Assembly (NCBI GenBank): GCA_019748175.1
Contig: JAIEPX010000003.1
Coordinates: 124,001-188,000 of the forward strand
Direction: 5' to 3'
DNA from: Gammaproteobacteria bacterium
Lineage (GTDB): Bacteria > Pseudomonadota > Gammaproteobacteria > JAIEPX01
Length of the DNA: 64,000 nt
In this document: positions 7,285 through 16,235 of the stretch, in pieces
How the letters are laid out: every line of letters begins with the position of its first letter
Position numbering within the stretch: the first letter of the stretch is position 1
Position numbers and translations under genes: made by a program
Notes under the pieces: model-generated
Seen by the model: the letters and a program-made list of their open reading frames with translations, nothing else
Told to the model about the DNA's origin: nothing
Databases searched by the model: none

Positions 7285-9597
7285 CTACAAAAGCAGAGAA
7301 ACCCCACCGGTAACAGTAGATTTGACAGATGAATGACCATAATCGCGTTCACGTTCATACTCGACAAAAATATCCATCCCTGGCTTCACACGATAATAGG
7401 GTCGAATGATATATCGCATTTGATTACTTTCCCTAGTTTCCACGATACTTCGTACTGCGGTGTGTAGAAAAAAATTGTTTGTAATTTGTGTATCTCGAGA
7501 CAATTCGAGATCAAATTTTAAATTGCCTGCATGATAGTACGCCCGCAAATCGGCTTCAATGAAGTAGGGCATCATTCCTTCAATACCAACACCAGGTTGT
7601 AAATAAGGTTTATTAGCAGGTTTAACAGTATAATTCACACCGCCTTTTATGGCCCAAAATTGATACATCAAATGCCAATAAAAGAGATCCAAATCTGCAT
7701 TTTCAATTTTTCCATTGTTAATCTCTGCGTCATTCGCATACAACTCTAGTTTATGATAATCATAACCATATAATCCTTTTAAATCTAATTTTAGAACTTT
7801 GCGAAATGGATCCACACCCACATCAATGTTTGTTGCATAGTTCCTTTTCATTAAATGGGCCATTGGATGATTAACTAGATTGATATTGATTGGCCGAACA
7901 GCATCAACATGTACTATAGGGCGATTAACATAATTTGAAAGCTTAATACTGTTTTGAGGTTCGACTTTATTATGAACAACATCAAGCAGCGTTGAATACT
8001 GGAATACGCGCGACATTCCACTCATCATGTGGTAAAGCAAATGACAGTGAAATAACCACTGACCACTAACATCCCCATCAACATCTGCTGTAATTGTAGC
8101 GCCAGGGGGAACATTAATTGTGTGCAATAACGGATCATAAGCGCCATGACCATTTCTGAAAATAAACCAGTGACCATGAAAATGCATCGGATGACTCATC
8201 ATTGAAGTATTGATAAAAACAAATCGATAACGTTTTCCTTGCTCAAAAATGATGGGTTTTGCGTTGTATTCCGGCACACCATTAATAAACCAAATAAAAT
8301 GATCCATATATCCAAACAATTCCATTTTGATTACACGATCAACATTTTTATTAGGATCATTTGTTTTATCTTTCGCGACAATTTTTTGATATTGAGTATT
8401 TTTCGTTGATTTATACAAGGCATCATTTGGGCACAGTGTATCGCCTACTATTGTAGATTCTGTCGGCATATCCATAGCCATGGGCATATCGTGTGACATG
8501 CCTCCCATCATCGTATGCATCATAGTACGCGAAACAGGCAAAGGTTCAGGAAAGTGCTGTATTGATTGAATATTAATCACTTGATTTGGATTTGTCACAA
8601 GTGCGCCAACTGCCGAGCCTAATGTATCATTCGATTCAGCATAAATAATTGTTGGTGATTTATTTTGAATTTTAACCAGTACGTCGACCGTTTCTCCTGG
8701 AGCGATTGTGAAATTGCTAACGTTATAAGGCCTTACATCATTACCTTGAACATGAATTATTTTAAGAGTTGCCCCAGGAATTTTCACTCTATAGATTGTG
8801 CTACCAGCAGCGCCAATAAATCGTAATCGAACTAGATCCCCGACTTTAACGACTGCTTTCCAAGGTGATGATAGAGAATGGCCGTTGAGAAGATAAGCGT
8901 CATATGCCACATCACTAAAATCATAGATACTCATTCTCATCAGCTGCATCATTTTATAGTCAGATAGTAATAATTCTCTTTCTTTTTTTGATGCCCGATT
9001 ATAATCGTGAAGAAATTTTAATAACGAGGGCTGTAACGGAAATTTTGACGAATAATAATCCCCTGATTTTTTTAGATTAGACAATATTTGTTCTGGCGGT
9101 GTGTTACTCCAATCGGACAACACTACAGAATAATCTTTATCAACATGATATTTTGATGGTGTTCGCGGAGAAATAATAAACGCTCCGTAGAGCCCTTCTT
9201 GTTCTTGCAATCTTGCATGCGCATGATACCAATACGTACCCGCTTGATTCAGCGTAAATTGATAATGAAAAACGCCTCCGGGAGGAATCCCTTGTTGAGA
9301 AATACCTAGCACTCCATCCATTTGCCATGGAAGGATAATGCCATGCCAATGTATAGACGTCTCACTATCAAGAAGATTGTGGACGTTAATTTGGACATGG
9401 TCACCCTGCTTAAATTTCAAAATTGGTGCAGGAATTTCATTATTCACGGATATCGCCGTCTGCTCTTTTCCTGCGAAACTCACTTTCTTATAACCAATCA
9501 CTAAATCAATGATACGATCAGCTGCATAAATATTTTGTGATAAAGTAACCAGGGAAATAACGAGGCAACTGAAAAATAATCGAGTTTTCTGGTTCAT
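7285..9597 (-). CDS. Multicopper oxidase CopA fused to CopB-type outer-membrane barrel
   Basis: 770 aa. Residues 1-25 are a Sec signal peptide (MNQKTRLFFSCLVISLVTLS, cut after IYA); the twin-arginine motif usual for CopA is absent. Copper-site motifs of a three-domain multicopper oxidase follow: HWHG at 83-86, HAH at 125-127, then late HPMHFHGHWF and WLFHCHLLYHMMSGM with the type 1 and trinuclear ligands. A Met/His-rich loop (MMHTMMGGMSHDMPMAMDMP) sits before the last cupredoxin domain and resembles copper-binding loops of CopA/PcoA. From about residue 600 to the end the sequence is that of CopB (KLELYANDAEINNGKIENAD, LQPGVGIEGMMPYFIEADLR, RPYYRVKPGMDIFVEYERER), normally a separate outer-membrane protein. 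So periplasmic Cu(I) oxidation and the outer-membrane partner are joined in one chain. No other cop gene is adjacent. Confidence 0.88.
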   Translation of the reverse strand: MNQKTRLFFSCLVISLVTLSQNIYAADRIIDLVIGYKKVSFAGKEQTAISVNNEIPAPILKFKQGDHVQINVHNLLDSETSIHWHGIILPWQMDGVLGISQQGIPPGGVFHYQFTLNQAGTYWYHAHARLQEQEGLYGAFIISPRTPSKYHVDKDYSVVLSDWSNTPPEQILSNLKKSGDYYSSKFPLQPSLLKFLHDYNRASKKERELLLSDYKMMQLMRMSIYDFSDVAYDAYLLNGHSLSSPWKAVVKVGDLVRLRFIGAAGSTIYRVKIPGATLKIIHVQGNDVRPYNVSNFTIAPGETVDVLVKIQNKSPTIIYAESNDTLGSAVGALVTNPNQVINIQSIQHFPEPLPVSRTMMHTMMGGMSHDMPMAMDMPTESTIVGDTLCPNDALYKSTKNTQYQKIVAKDKTNDPNKNVDRVIKMELFGYMDHFIWFINGVPEYNAKPIIFEQGKRYRFVFINTSMMSHPMHFHGHWFIFRNGHGAYDPLLHTINVPPGATITADVDGDVSGQWLFHCHLLYHMMSGMSRVFQYSTLLDVVHNKVEPQNSIKLSNYVNRPIVHVDAVRPININLVNHPMAHLMKRNYATNIDVGVDPFRKVLKLDLKGLYGYDYHKLELYANDAEINNGKIENADLDLFYWHLMYQFWAIKGGVNYTVKPANKPYLQPGVGIEGMMPYFIEADLRAYYHAGNLKFDLELSRDTQITNNFFLHTAVRSIVETRESNQMRYIIRPYYRVKPGMDIFVEYERERDYGHSSVKSTVTGGVSLLL

Positions 9598-9807
9598 GGA
9601 TTTCCTTGGTTGTGCACGAAACGAACTATAATCCCTAATTCGCTATTCTAATCCTAAATTCATCAAAGAATCTAGCCATAAACGAATTAAAAAAATTTCA
9701 CTTTTTACACTAGAACAATTAACTGAAGCTATATCTCTAGCTGTGCCCTGATCCCGACTTCTGTAATTAAGAAACATTGAATCAGGATTTTCGATTATTT
9801 TCCAAAT

Positions 9808-9826
9808 GAAAATGATTACTATTTTC
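9808..9826. promoter_or_regulatory. Fur-box-like dyad
   Basis: GAAAATGATTACTATTTTC matches the 19-bp Fur consensus GATAATGATAATCATTATC at 14 positions. It lies between the copper oxidase (starting at 9597, minus) and the LuxR gene (9927, plus), and a TTGACT hexamer follows at 9836-9841. Metal-responsive control of either neighbour is possible. In AT-rich DNA chance matches occur, so this is tentative. Confidence 0.35.
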
Positions 9827-9926
9827 AAAAAATAATTGACTATTGAATTTTCACATTCACTCGTGTAGGCTTTCGCCCACTTCAGTTAGTTCCTCTTATG
9901 AGTAATATATTATCTCGGGATTCTTT

Positions 9927-10742
9927 ATGGGCATTAAAAAATCGTTGTATCAATATCCTGGAATTCGACACTCTGACGATATCACACAGTTAGTCAAAGA
10001 GTACTTCAACGACATGGATCTAAGTTATTTTGGTCATGTTATTGTTTGGCCAGAAGGCAAATATTCAATAATCTGTATAAAACATGATTGGCCAATCGAA
10101 ATTGTTACATCTGACTTACCACCCGCTACTTTTACTCGATATGATCAAGTAACCAACAAAATTGTGTTTCCCAATATGGATCAAGACGATATTTTGGGTT
10201 ATCCAGATGGTATTCTTGAAATTGCAAAAGAAAAATTCAATATTTTAAACCCGATGATGATTACGCGGAAGTACGATGACCATATTGAAGCGTTTGGCTT
10301 CGATTTGCATAATGAAAAGCCTTATGAAACCTACCTTCATAATCTTGATGTTTTTGAGAATTTCATACACTATTATAAAGATCGGGCCTCAAAGATTATT
10401 CATGCGGCAAATCAGCGTTGCATATTAATTAATCCTAAGTACCATAAACAAAAAATGAATACTAAAGGCGTGCCCCTTACGAATAAAAATCTCCGTAAAG
10501 TCCCGAATCTTAAAAGATATTATATACAATATAAAAATGCGGATGTCGTACTCTCCGAAAAGGAGTTCCATTGCCTATCGCTTCTCGCTCATGGAAAAAA
10601 AGGAAAAACGATTGCAGCAGAGATGAACATTAGCTTAAGAACCGTTGAAACCTATATAGAGAGAATCAAGGTAAAATTTCATCTATCTCAAAGAGAAGAC
10701 CTCATTGCGATCTATTGGCAAAGCCGGTTGTTGTCCGTATAA
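9927..10742 (+). CDS. LuxR-type HTH transcriptional regulator (paralogue 1)
   Basis: 271 aa. Residues ~205-265 are a LuxR/GerE helix-turn-helix: LSEKEFHCLSLLAHGKKGKT, then IAAEMNISLRTVETYIERIK, with the usual L-S-x-x-E start and the TVxxH/Y-type recognition helix. The N-terminal ~170 residues are not a receiver (no Asp phosphorylation pattern) and not clearly an acyl-homoserine-lactone domain; they contain VFPNMDQDDILGYPDGILE and NPMMITRKYDDHIEAFGFDL, which recur in diverged form in the regulator at 34665. The two therefore share a sensor-like domain. This gene is followed in the same direction by a 918-residue unknown gene after 96 bp, which it may control. Confidence 0.85.
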   Translation: MGIKKSLYQYPGIRHSDDITQLVKEYFNDMDLSYFGHVIVWPEGKYSIICIKHDWPIEIVTSDLPPATFTRYDQVTNKIVFPNMDQDDILGYPDGILEIAKEKFNILNPMMITRKYDDHIEAFGFDLHNEKPYETYLHNLDVFENFIHYYKDRASKIIHAANQRCILINPKYHKQKMNTKGVPLTNKNLRKVPNLKRYYIQYKNADVVLSEKEFHCLSLLAHGKKGKTIAAEMNISLRTVETYIERIKVKFHLSQREDLIAIYWQSRLLSV

Positions 10743-10838
10743 AACCCCGACATATTTCCACATCACTCTGATACATAGTCGTGATCTTTTAAAAATTACC
10801 ATAAATTTTATTTAATTTGTTCAGAAGGAGTAGGTATC

Positions 10839-13595
10839 ATGAAACGACAAGACATCACGTTGAATAGTCGATATATTTATCTTGCAATACGCTCCTTGAT
10901 GTCAAATGAGAATGATTTTTATTACTATACTGATGATCTTAAAAATAGACTCCCCAAAAATGAGGCTGATAAAATCATCATTAAGGGTGGCATGTTAGTT
11001 AAAGGTATCATCACAATCGCAATACACCTCAACGAAGCTCATATTAGTTATGATGGAGAAGATGATGAAGTCTTTTTAAAATTAATGTCGGAATATATCA
11101 AAGAAGTTCCGGAAGATTATGCTCACTACATAGATGGTTTTCATCTCGTTAAAGAAGATCTTCTCCATAATCGGGAAGGGAATTCGGCGTTAAGAAAATC
11201 ATCAATGCCAGAAATCTCAACTAATTCTACCGACACCCCCTCGGACTTTATACCTGTAGCGTACACCCCAGAATCAACCAGCGAAGTTACGCCTGAAAGA
11301 ACCGTTAAAGCTAACAGGCTACTAAGGAATAGTGGATTGTTTATCCAGCGATCATCTCCTTCATCTTCACCAATAGATATGTCACACACATTAAGGCCCA
11401 AAAAATCACGTTCTGTTCCACATAAAAATTCTGATACAACACAATCACAAAGTCCTCAACGATTATTTGCCATGTCATCCAGTACTTTGAGGGAACAATT
11501 GCCCAACCCGCAAAAAGTGAGCCTATTAAAATTGAAGCCACGAAAACTTGGCTTTGCGGAATCTGAACCTGACTTAACCACTCAGGTCTCAACCGATGAA
11601 TACTACATTGAAAACATCATTAATCGATATCTAGGTTTTGGAAGAAATGTTAATGATGATACAATCCTACTGCTTCATGCATTAGTCGATCCAGTAATTT
11701 ATCAATTTTTCCAAAAAATAGCTGATAAAAAAGTTACAGACACTGAAAGTTTGATGCTAAATTCTGCAATGAACGAAATGAAGTGTCTTAGTAAGTTGAA
11801 AAAGAAAAAAAGCTCTCAATCCTCACCAACGCTCAGATCTTCAATCACTAATACTGATCAAGCCGGCTTAAGACGAACCTTATTATCTGAAGTTGAAAAT
11901 AAAATTTCATGGATTTTCACATGCTTTCTCGTGACTAAAACCTTAGAAGACCCTTCCTTACTAACATTAATATTTAGAAGCTTTGGCCATAAAAAAATCG
12001 GCCTCATTAAACTCATCGATGTCAATCTTCTGATACAGTTATTGGATCCCCACTTTTCCCCTGTTGACCATTCACTTTTTGATGCGAATGAAGCACTCAT
12101 AAGGCACAGTGAAAAAATAGGGCCTCTTTATATTCAATTTATTGCCCATGTTTTTGCCGTGATGGAATACAATCCCAAACCCGGCTCAGAGGAATTTTTG
12201 AAATGGTTTCGATTATTAATATCGCTTTTAAAACACAACCCATACTTCCCAATGATTTTTTCAGACTCTGATTCCTCCATTAAATTTTTGTCATCACTCA
12301 CTTCAATGAACATGATTGAATTCATGAATGAAATCAAAAGGAATTCTTTATCAATTAACCTATCTCATGCGATTATACATCGGTTAATTTATAAAAAAGA
12401 ACTTCGTTTAGCTAAGTTATTATTGAGAGATCAGGCCAAAGCACTTTCCGGTTTAGTCAAGGAAACAGGCGAAGACCATTTTTACTTTTCACTGTTATCA
12501 TTGAAAAATAAAACGGTTGATCTCCATCTATTAAAGGATTCACAATTTATAGCGTTTATTCAAAATCATAAAACTCTTGTCGGACGTTTTCATTATGCTG
12601 ATTTTCTTGAGCGTATTAAAGTAGCATTTGACTATTCAAATTTACCAAATGATGGTGATGACGGTACTGACGTACGCAATACTCAAGCAGGGGAAGCCTT
12701 GCTTAAGAGAGGAATAAATACTCTTCGCCAAACTCTTTCAAACAAGTTTTTATCGATGAGTGAAATTACCGAACTTTTTTGGAATCAAGAAATTCCTGTG
12801 AATAAACTTGGTCGTGGCGAAGAATGGCTAAAATTATACCGTGAAAATTTGTCATTAATACTGTCAGAATTTATGCCTCATTTACCGAGGCATTTAGACC
12901 AAATTAATGAACTCTATGATAAATATTATAATCAAACGATTGGTAAATTATCATCGATGGATTATTCTCGATTCAATCCTAATGACCACACCCTTTTCCA
13001 ATTTCCAAAAATAATGACGCAATATATTATGCAAAACCTTGACAAGGTGAAGAAATTTAACGAAAACATTCACGCAATGGAAAAAATCTATCAAGAGATA
13101 TGTGCTTTTTCAAATGGGACAGTACGCTTTAACTCCAAAGAACAATCGGGGTTTAAGCCTATTACATTGATAGCTGATATGATACTCGAAAAAGCAAGGA
13201 CAATAAATCCAAGGGCAACTAGTTTTACACGAGAGAACTTTGCGGCCGTTATTTCACTGTTTGTCACTGATTATTGTAGAGATAATTTCAAATCAATGGA
13301 TGACTTAAATGGCATTTGCACTCAAAGAACATTGCGAGATATTTCCGGACTTGAACCACAAACATTATGGTTACATATTGAATTATCAACTACATTATTG
13401 AAGATGTTTGAAATTAAAATAAGGGAGATGACAATAATTAACAGTGGCAAGCTACTCGATGATTCATTTACAGAAGATATCGTTAGAAGTGTAATTTATA
13501 ATTTGATGAGTGAAATTAGATTAATGAAATCATCTAATGAATTTTCTTTCCTCGAATCACCTTCATCAATGGGAACCGGATATATGAATTTATAA
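10839..13595 (+). CDS. Large protein of unknown function, effector-like
   Basis: 918 aa; I do not recognise a family. Residues 1-105 look globular; ~110-250 is Ser/Pro/Thr-rich and low in hydrophobics (probably disordered, with SPSSSPIDMSHTLRPKKSRS); ~255-900 is predicted mainly helical, with many Leu/Ile heptad-like stretches. No signal peptide or membrane segment is visible. The ATG at 10839 has GAAGGAG 8 bases upstream, a strong ribosome binding site. Size, disordered linker, lysine richness and position behind a LuxR-type regulator resemble type IV secretion effectors of Legionellales; that role is inferred. Remote domains such as small-GTPase regulators should be tested by structure prediction. 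Confidence 0.6.
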   Translation: MKRQDITLNSRYIYLAIRSLMSNENDFYYYTDDLKNRLPKNEADKIIIKGGMLVKGIITIAIHLNEAHISYDGEDDEVFLKLMSEYIKEVPEDYAHYIDGFHLVKEDLLHNREGNSALRKSSMPEISTNSTDTPSDFIPVAYTPESTSEVTPERTVKANRLLRNSGLFIQRSSPSSSPIDMSHTLRPKKSRSVPHKNSDTTQSQSPQRLFAMSSSTLREQLPNPQKVSLLKLKPRKLGFAESEPDLTTQVSTDEYYIENIINRYLGFGRNVNDDTILLLHALVDPVIYQFFQKIADKKVTDTESLMLNSAMNEMKCLSKLKKKKSSQSSPTLRSSITNTDQAGLRRTLLSEVENKISWIFTCFLVTKTLEDPSLLTLIFRSFGHKKIGLIKLIDVNLLIQLLDPHFSPVDHSLFDANEALIRHSEKIGPLYIQFIAHVFAVMEYNPKPGSEEFLKWFRLLISLLKHNPYFPMIFSDSDSSIKFLSSLTSMNMIEFMNEIKRNSLSINLSHAIIHRLIYKKELRLAKLLLRDQAKALSGLVKETGEDHFYFSLLSLKNKTVDLHLLKDSQFIAFIQNHKTLVGRFHYADFLERIKVAFDYSNLPNDGDDGTDVRNTQAGEALLKRGINTLRQTLSNKFLSMSEITELFWNQEIPVNKLGRGEEWLKLYRENLSLILSEFMPHLPRHLDQINELYDKYYNQTIGKLSSMDYSRFNPNDHTLFQFPKIMTQYIMQNLDKVKKFNENIHAMEKIYQEICAFSNGTVRFNSKEQSGFKPITLIADMILEKARTINPRATSFTRENFAAVISLFVTDYCRDNFKSMDDLNGICTQRTLRDISGLEPQTLWLHIELSTTLLKMFEIKIREMTIINSGKLLDDSFTEDIVRSVIYNLMSEIRLMKSSNEFSFLESPSSMGTGYMNL

Positions 13596-13617
13596 CGTTT
13601 TCAGATCAAGACCCGGG

Positions 13618-15486
13618 TCAAGCACGTTTTTTGATATGCACCAGTAATAATGAAATCGCTGCGGGTGTCACGCCTGGAACACGTGCGGCTTGTCCCAACG
13701 TTGCGGGGCGCACTGACTTGAGTTTTTGCTTCACCTCTGTGGACAATCCACTCACAACTTCGTAATCAAAATGTTGTGAAAGCACGGTTTCTTCGTGGCG
13801 TTTTTGTCGATTAATTTCTTCTTGTTGACGTTTGATGTAGCCCTCATATTTATTGTGAATTTCAACTTGCTCCCTTACTGCAGGAGGGTGTTCAGCTGAA
13901 TCATTTAGAATTTCCATCAACACATCTAAAGTCACTTCTGGGCGGCGCAATAATTCAATAGCATAATATTCTCGTTCAAGCGGTGTATCAAAACGTTGCT
14001 GAAAACGGATTGCGATATCTGAATTTTGGCGAACCAGGATTTTTGCAAGCTGTTCTTGTAATGCATCAATCTGTGTTTTTTTACTGCTAAAAGCGGTCCA
14101 TCGTTCATCATCAACAAGACCAAGATCTCGACCAATAGATGTTAAACGTAAATCCGCATTATCTTCGCGTAGTAATAAACGATATTCTGCACGTGAAGTA
14201 AACATGCGGTAGGGTTCTGTAGTGCCACAAGTAATAAGGTCGTCAATTAACACACCCATATAAGCTTGATCACGGGTCGGATACCAAGTCGGACGATTTT
14301 GCGCAACGAGCGCAGCATTTAAACCGGCAATCAAACCTTGAGCCGCCGCTTCCTCATAACCCGTTGTGCCATTAATTTGTCCCGCAAAAAATAAACCCGG
14401 CATTAATTTTGTTTCCAACCAAGGATGCAAATCACGCGGATCAAAATAATCGTACTCGATGGCATAACCAGGTCGAGTGATGTGAGCATTAGAAAAACCT
14501 TTCATACTTCGAACAAAAGCTAATTGTACATCAAAAGGAAGACTCGTTGAAATTCCGTTTGGATAAATTTCATGCGTTGTCAGACCTTCAGGCTCAATAA
14601 ATATTTGGTGCGAATCTCTTTCTGCGAAGCGAACAACTTTATCTTCTATCGAAGGACAATAGCGCGGTCCCGTTCCTTCAATAACACCCGTAAAAAGGGG
14701 AGAGCGTTCAAATCCTGTGCGTATAATTTCATGCGTACGTGCGTTGGTGTGCGTGATAAAACAACTCACTTGAGTCGGATGTTCATTTGCTTTTCCCATA
14801 TAGGAAAATACGGGAGTTGGCGTATCGCCAGGCTGTTCTTGTAATTCAGAAAAATCTATCGTGCGGCCATCGATGCGCGGTGGAGTTCCTGTTTTTAAGC
14901 GATCAACACGAAAGGGCAGGGCGCGTAATCGCTCAGCTAATGCCAAAGCCGGTGGATCACCCGCGCGGCCACCACGATAATTTGATAACCCAATGTGAAT
15001 TTTGCCGCCAAGAAAAGTGCCCGCCGTAAGCACCACAGTCTTCGCATAAAAATTTAATCCCATCTGAGTCACAACACCGCTAACTTGACCGTTACTGATG
15101 ATGAGATCTTCTACGGCCTGTTGAAAAAGCATTAAATTCGGTTGATTCTCAAGCGCATGACGAATGGCTTGTTTGTAGAGAACGCGGTCGGCCTGTGCTC
15201 GTGTGGCTCGTACGGCTGGCCCTTTACTGGCATTCAGGGTACGAAACTGAATCCCCGCCTGATCAATCGCACGAGCCATGATCCCGCCCAGCGCATCAAT
15301 CTCTTTGACCAAATGCCCCTTACCAATCCCACCAATCGCCGGATTGCACGACATCTGCCCCAGAGTCTCGATATTATGGCTCAGTAACAGCGTTTGAGCC
15401 CCCATCCGCGCGGCCGCCAGCGCAGCTTCGGTACCCGCATGCCCACCACCTACCACAATCACGTCAAATGTCTTATTAAAATCCAT
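13618..15486 (-). CDS. mnmG: tRNA uridine-5-carboxymethylaminomethyl modification enzyme MnmG (GidA)
   Basis: 622 aa, normal length (about 620-630). Starts with the FAD-binding Rossmann motif [20 protein letters not shown], followed by [20 protein letters not shown] and [16 protein letters not shown], and later [20 protein letters not shown]; these are MnmG signatures. With MnmE it installs the cmnm5 group on U34 of certain tRNAs using FAD, glycine and folate-bound carbon. It is often next to oriC or in an mnmE-mnmG unit; here it stands alone, 32 kb from mnmE, which suggests rearrangement. It runs tail to tail with the 918-aa gene, with only 22 bases between. Confidence 0.98.
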   Translation of the reverse strand: MDFNKTFDVIVVGGGHAGTEAALAAARMGAQTLLLSHNIETLGQMSCNPAIGGIGKGHLVKEIDALGGIMARAIDQAGIQFRTLNASKGPAVRATRAQADRVLYKQAIRHALENQPNLMLFQQAVEDLIISNGQVSGVVTQMGLNFYAKTVVLTAGTFLGGKIHIGLSNYRGGRAGDPPALALAERLRALPFRVDRLKTGTPPRIDGRTIDFSELQEQPGDTPTPVFSYMGKANEHPTQVSCFITHTNARTHEIIRTGFERSPLFTGVIEGTGPRYCPSIEDKVVRFAERDSHQIFIEPEGLTTHEIYPNGISTSLPFDVQLAFVRSMKGFSNAHITRPGYAIEYDYFDPRDLHPWLETKLMPGLFFAGQINGTTGYEEAAAQGLIAGLNAALVAQNRPTWYPTRDQAYMGVLIDDLITCGTTEPYRMFTSRAEYRLLLREDNADLRLTSIGRDLGLVDDERWTAFSSKKTQIDALQEQLAKILVRQNSDIAIRFQQRFDTPLEREYYAIELLRRPEVTLDVLMEILNDSAEHPPAVREQVEIHNKYEGYIKRQQEEINRQKRHEETVLSQHFDYEVVSGLSTEVKQKLKSVRPATLGQAARVPGVTPAAISLLLVHIKKRA

Positions 15487-15858
15487 GGGATTGTCTCGAA
15501 TTCATTGATTTAGAAGTAATTTTTAATACTATCAATTTATTGCTAATCTAACAAGTTTTGAAAACAACTGCCTACTACTGACAGTAAAACAATATAAAAC
15601 TGGGTCCCATACCAGTATAGATATTGCTTAAGCTATCTCATCGACATCTATAACATCTTTATCCTGAAATGCTGGGCTTTCAATTATTTTTGTTACCAAA
15701 CGATTAACTCGCATGCCCTAAGAGTAGTGATTAGCGGCTGACGATCCCATTCCAGCCCTTCATGAAAACTGCTTCTTTTACTCTTGCGTGTAGTCCATAT
15801 AGATTGACAAACAAAAATCCACTGATAATATTGAGTAATACATTTTTTTAGGAATAAC
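15487..15858. other. Non-coding stretch between mnmG and a small ORF
   Basis: 372 bases, mostly AT-rich. It should hold the mnmG promoter. A 28-codon minus-strand frame at 15628-15714 (MRVNRLVTKIIESPAFQDKD...) reads like protein but has no good ribosome binding site and may be a relic. I saw no RNA gene and no strong terminator here. Confidence 0.4.
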
Positions 15859-16203
15859 ATGAAAGCAAAATCAGATACTAATATAAACCATATCGCAATT
15901 TTTTTAAAATGGGCTGCTGAAGCTTTTAGATCAGCAAAAAATCTGCATCAAACACCTATCGCCACAACTCAAGCAAACCAAGAAAATGAAGCGATGTCTT
16001 TCACAGGTGCAGTTCTAGCACACGAAAAACATATCACAAAAAAAGTTGAGAGCACATCACAAAAACCTAACATGTTCGACAATGAACAAATATCACCTAT
16101 ATTCAAAAAACCCGGTTCCAAGCATAAGAACATTAATCAACAAAATTTTCTGAAAAAAGAAAGAGACTTAGACAACCCTGAGTCTAAAAATATTTTTCCA
16201 TAA
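15859..16203 (+). CDS. Small hypothetical protein
   Basis: 114 aa, Lys/Asn/Gln-rich and hydrophilic. It opens with a short amphipathic stretch (HIAIFLKWAAEAFRSAKNLH) and is otherwise probably disordered. AGGA lies 6 bases before the ATG. No family recognised. Base composition matches the neighbouring effector-like genes. It converges with the 393-residue gene, 32 bases apart. Could be a short secreted substrate or a non-functional frame; I give moderate confidence that it is expressed. Confidence 0.45.
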   Translation: MKAKSDTNINHIAIFLKWAAEAFRSAKNLHQTPIATTQANQENEAMSFTGAVLAHEKHITKKVESTSQKPNMFDNEQISPIFKKPGSKHKNINQQNFLKKERDLDNPESKNIFP

Positions 16204-16235
16204 AATTCAAACAGTAACGAACGATTACACTTAAT

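Noticed and set aside
9643..9828. 61-codon minus-strand frame in the copper/LuxR intergenic region
   Set aside because: No ribosome binding site, overlaps the Fur-like box, and its translation shows no protein-like pattern; more likely promoter DNA.
9927..10742. Quorum-sensing LuxR with acyl-homoserine-lactone domain
   Set aside because: The C-terminal HTH fits, but the N-terminal half lacks the recognisable AHL-binding Trp/Tyr/Asp pattern and no luxI-like gene is present.
10839..13595. RasGAP or RasGEF domain in the 918-residue protein
   Set aside because: The helical body is reminiscent in places, but no arginine-finger or catalytic block could be identified by eye.
14572..15387. Several plus-strand frames of 80-90 codons antisense to mnmG
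   Set aside because: mnmG is unequivocal on the minus strand; these are mirror frames caused by its base composition.
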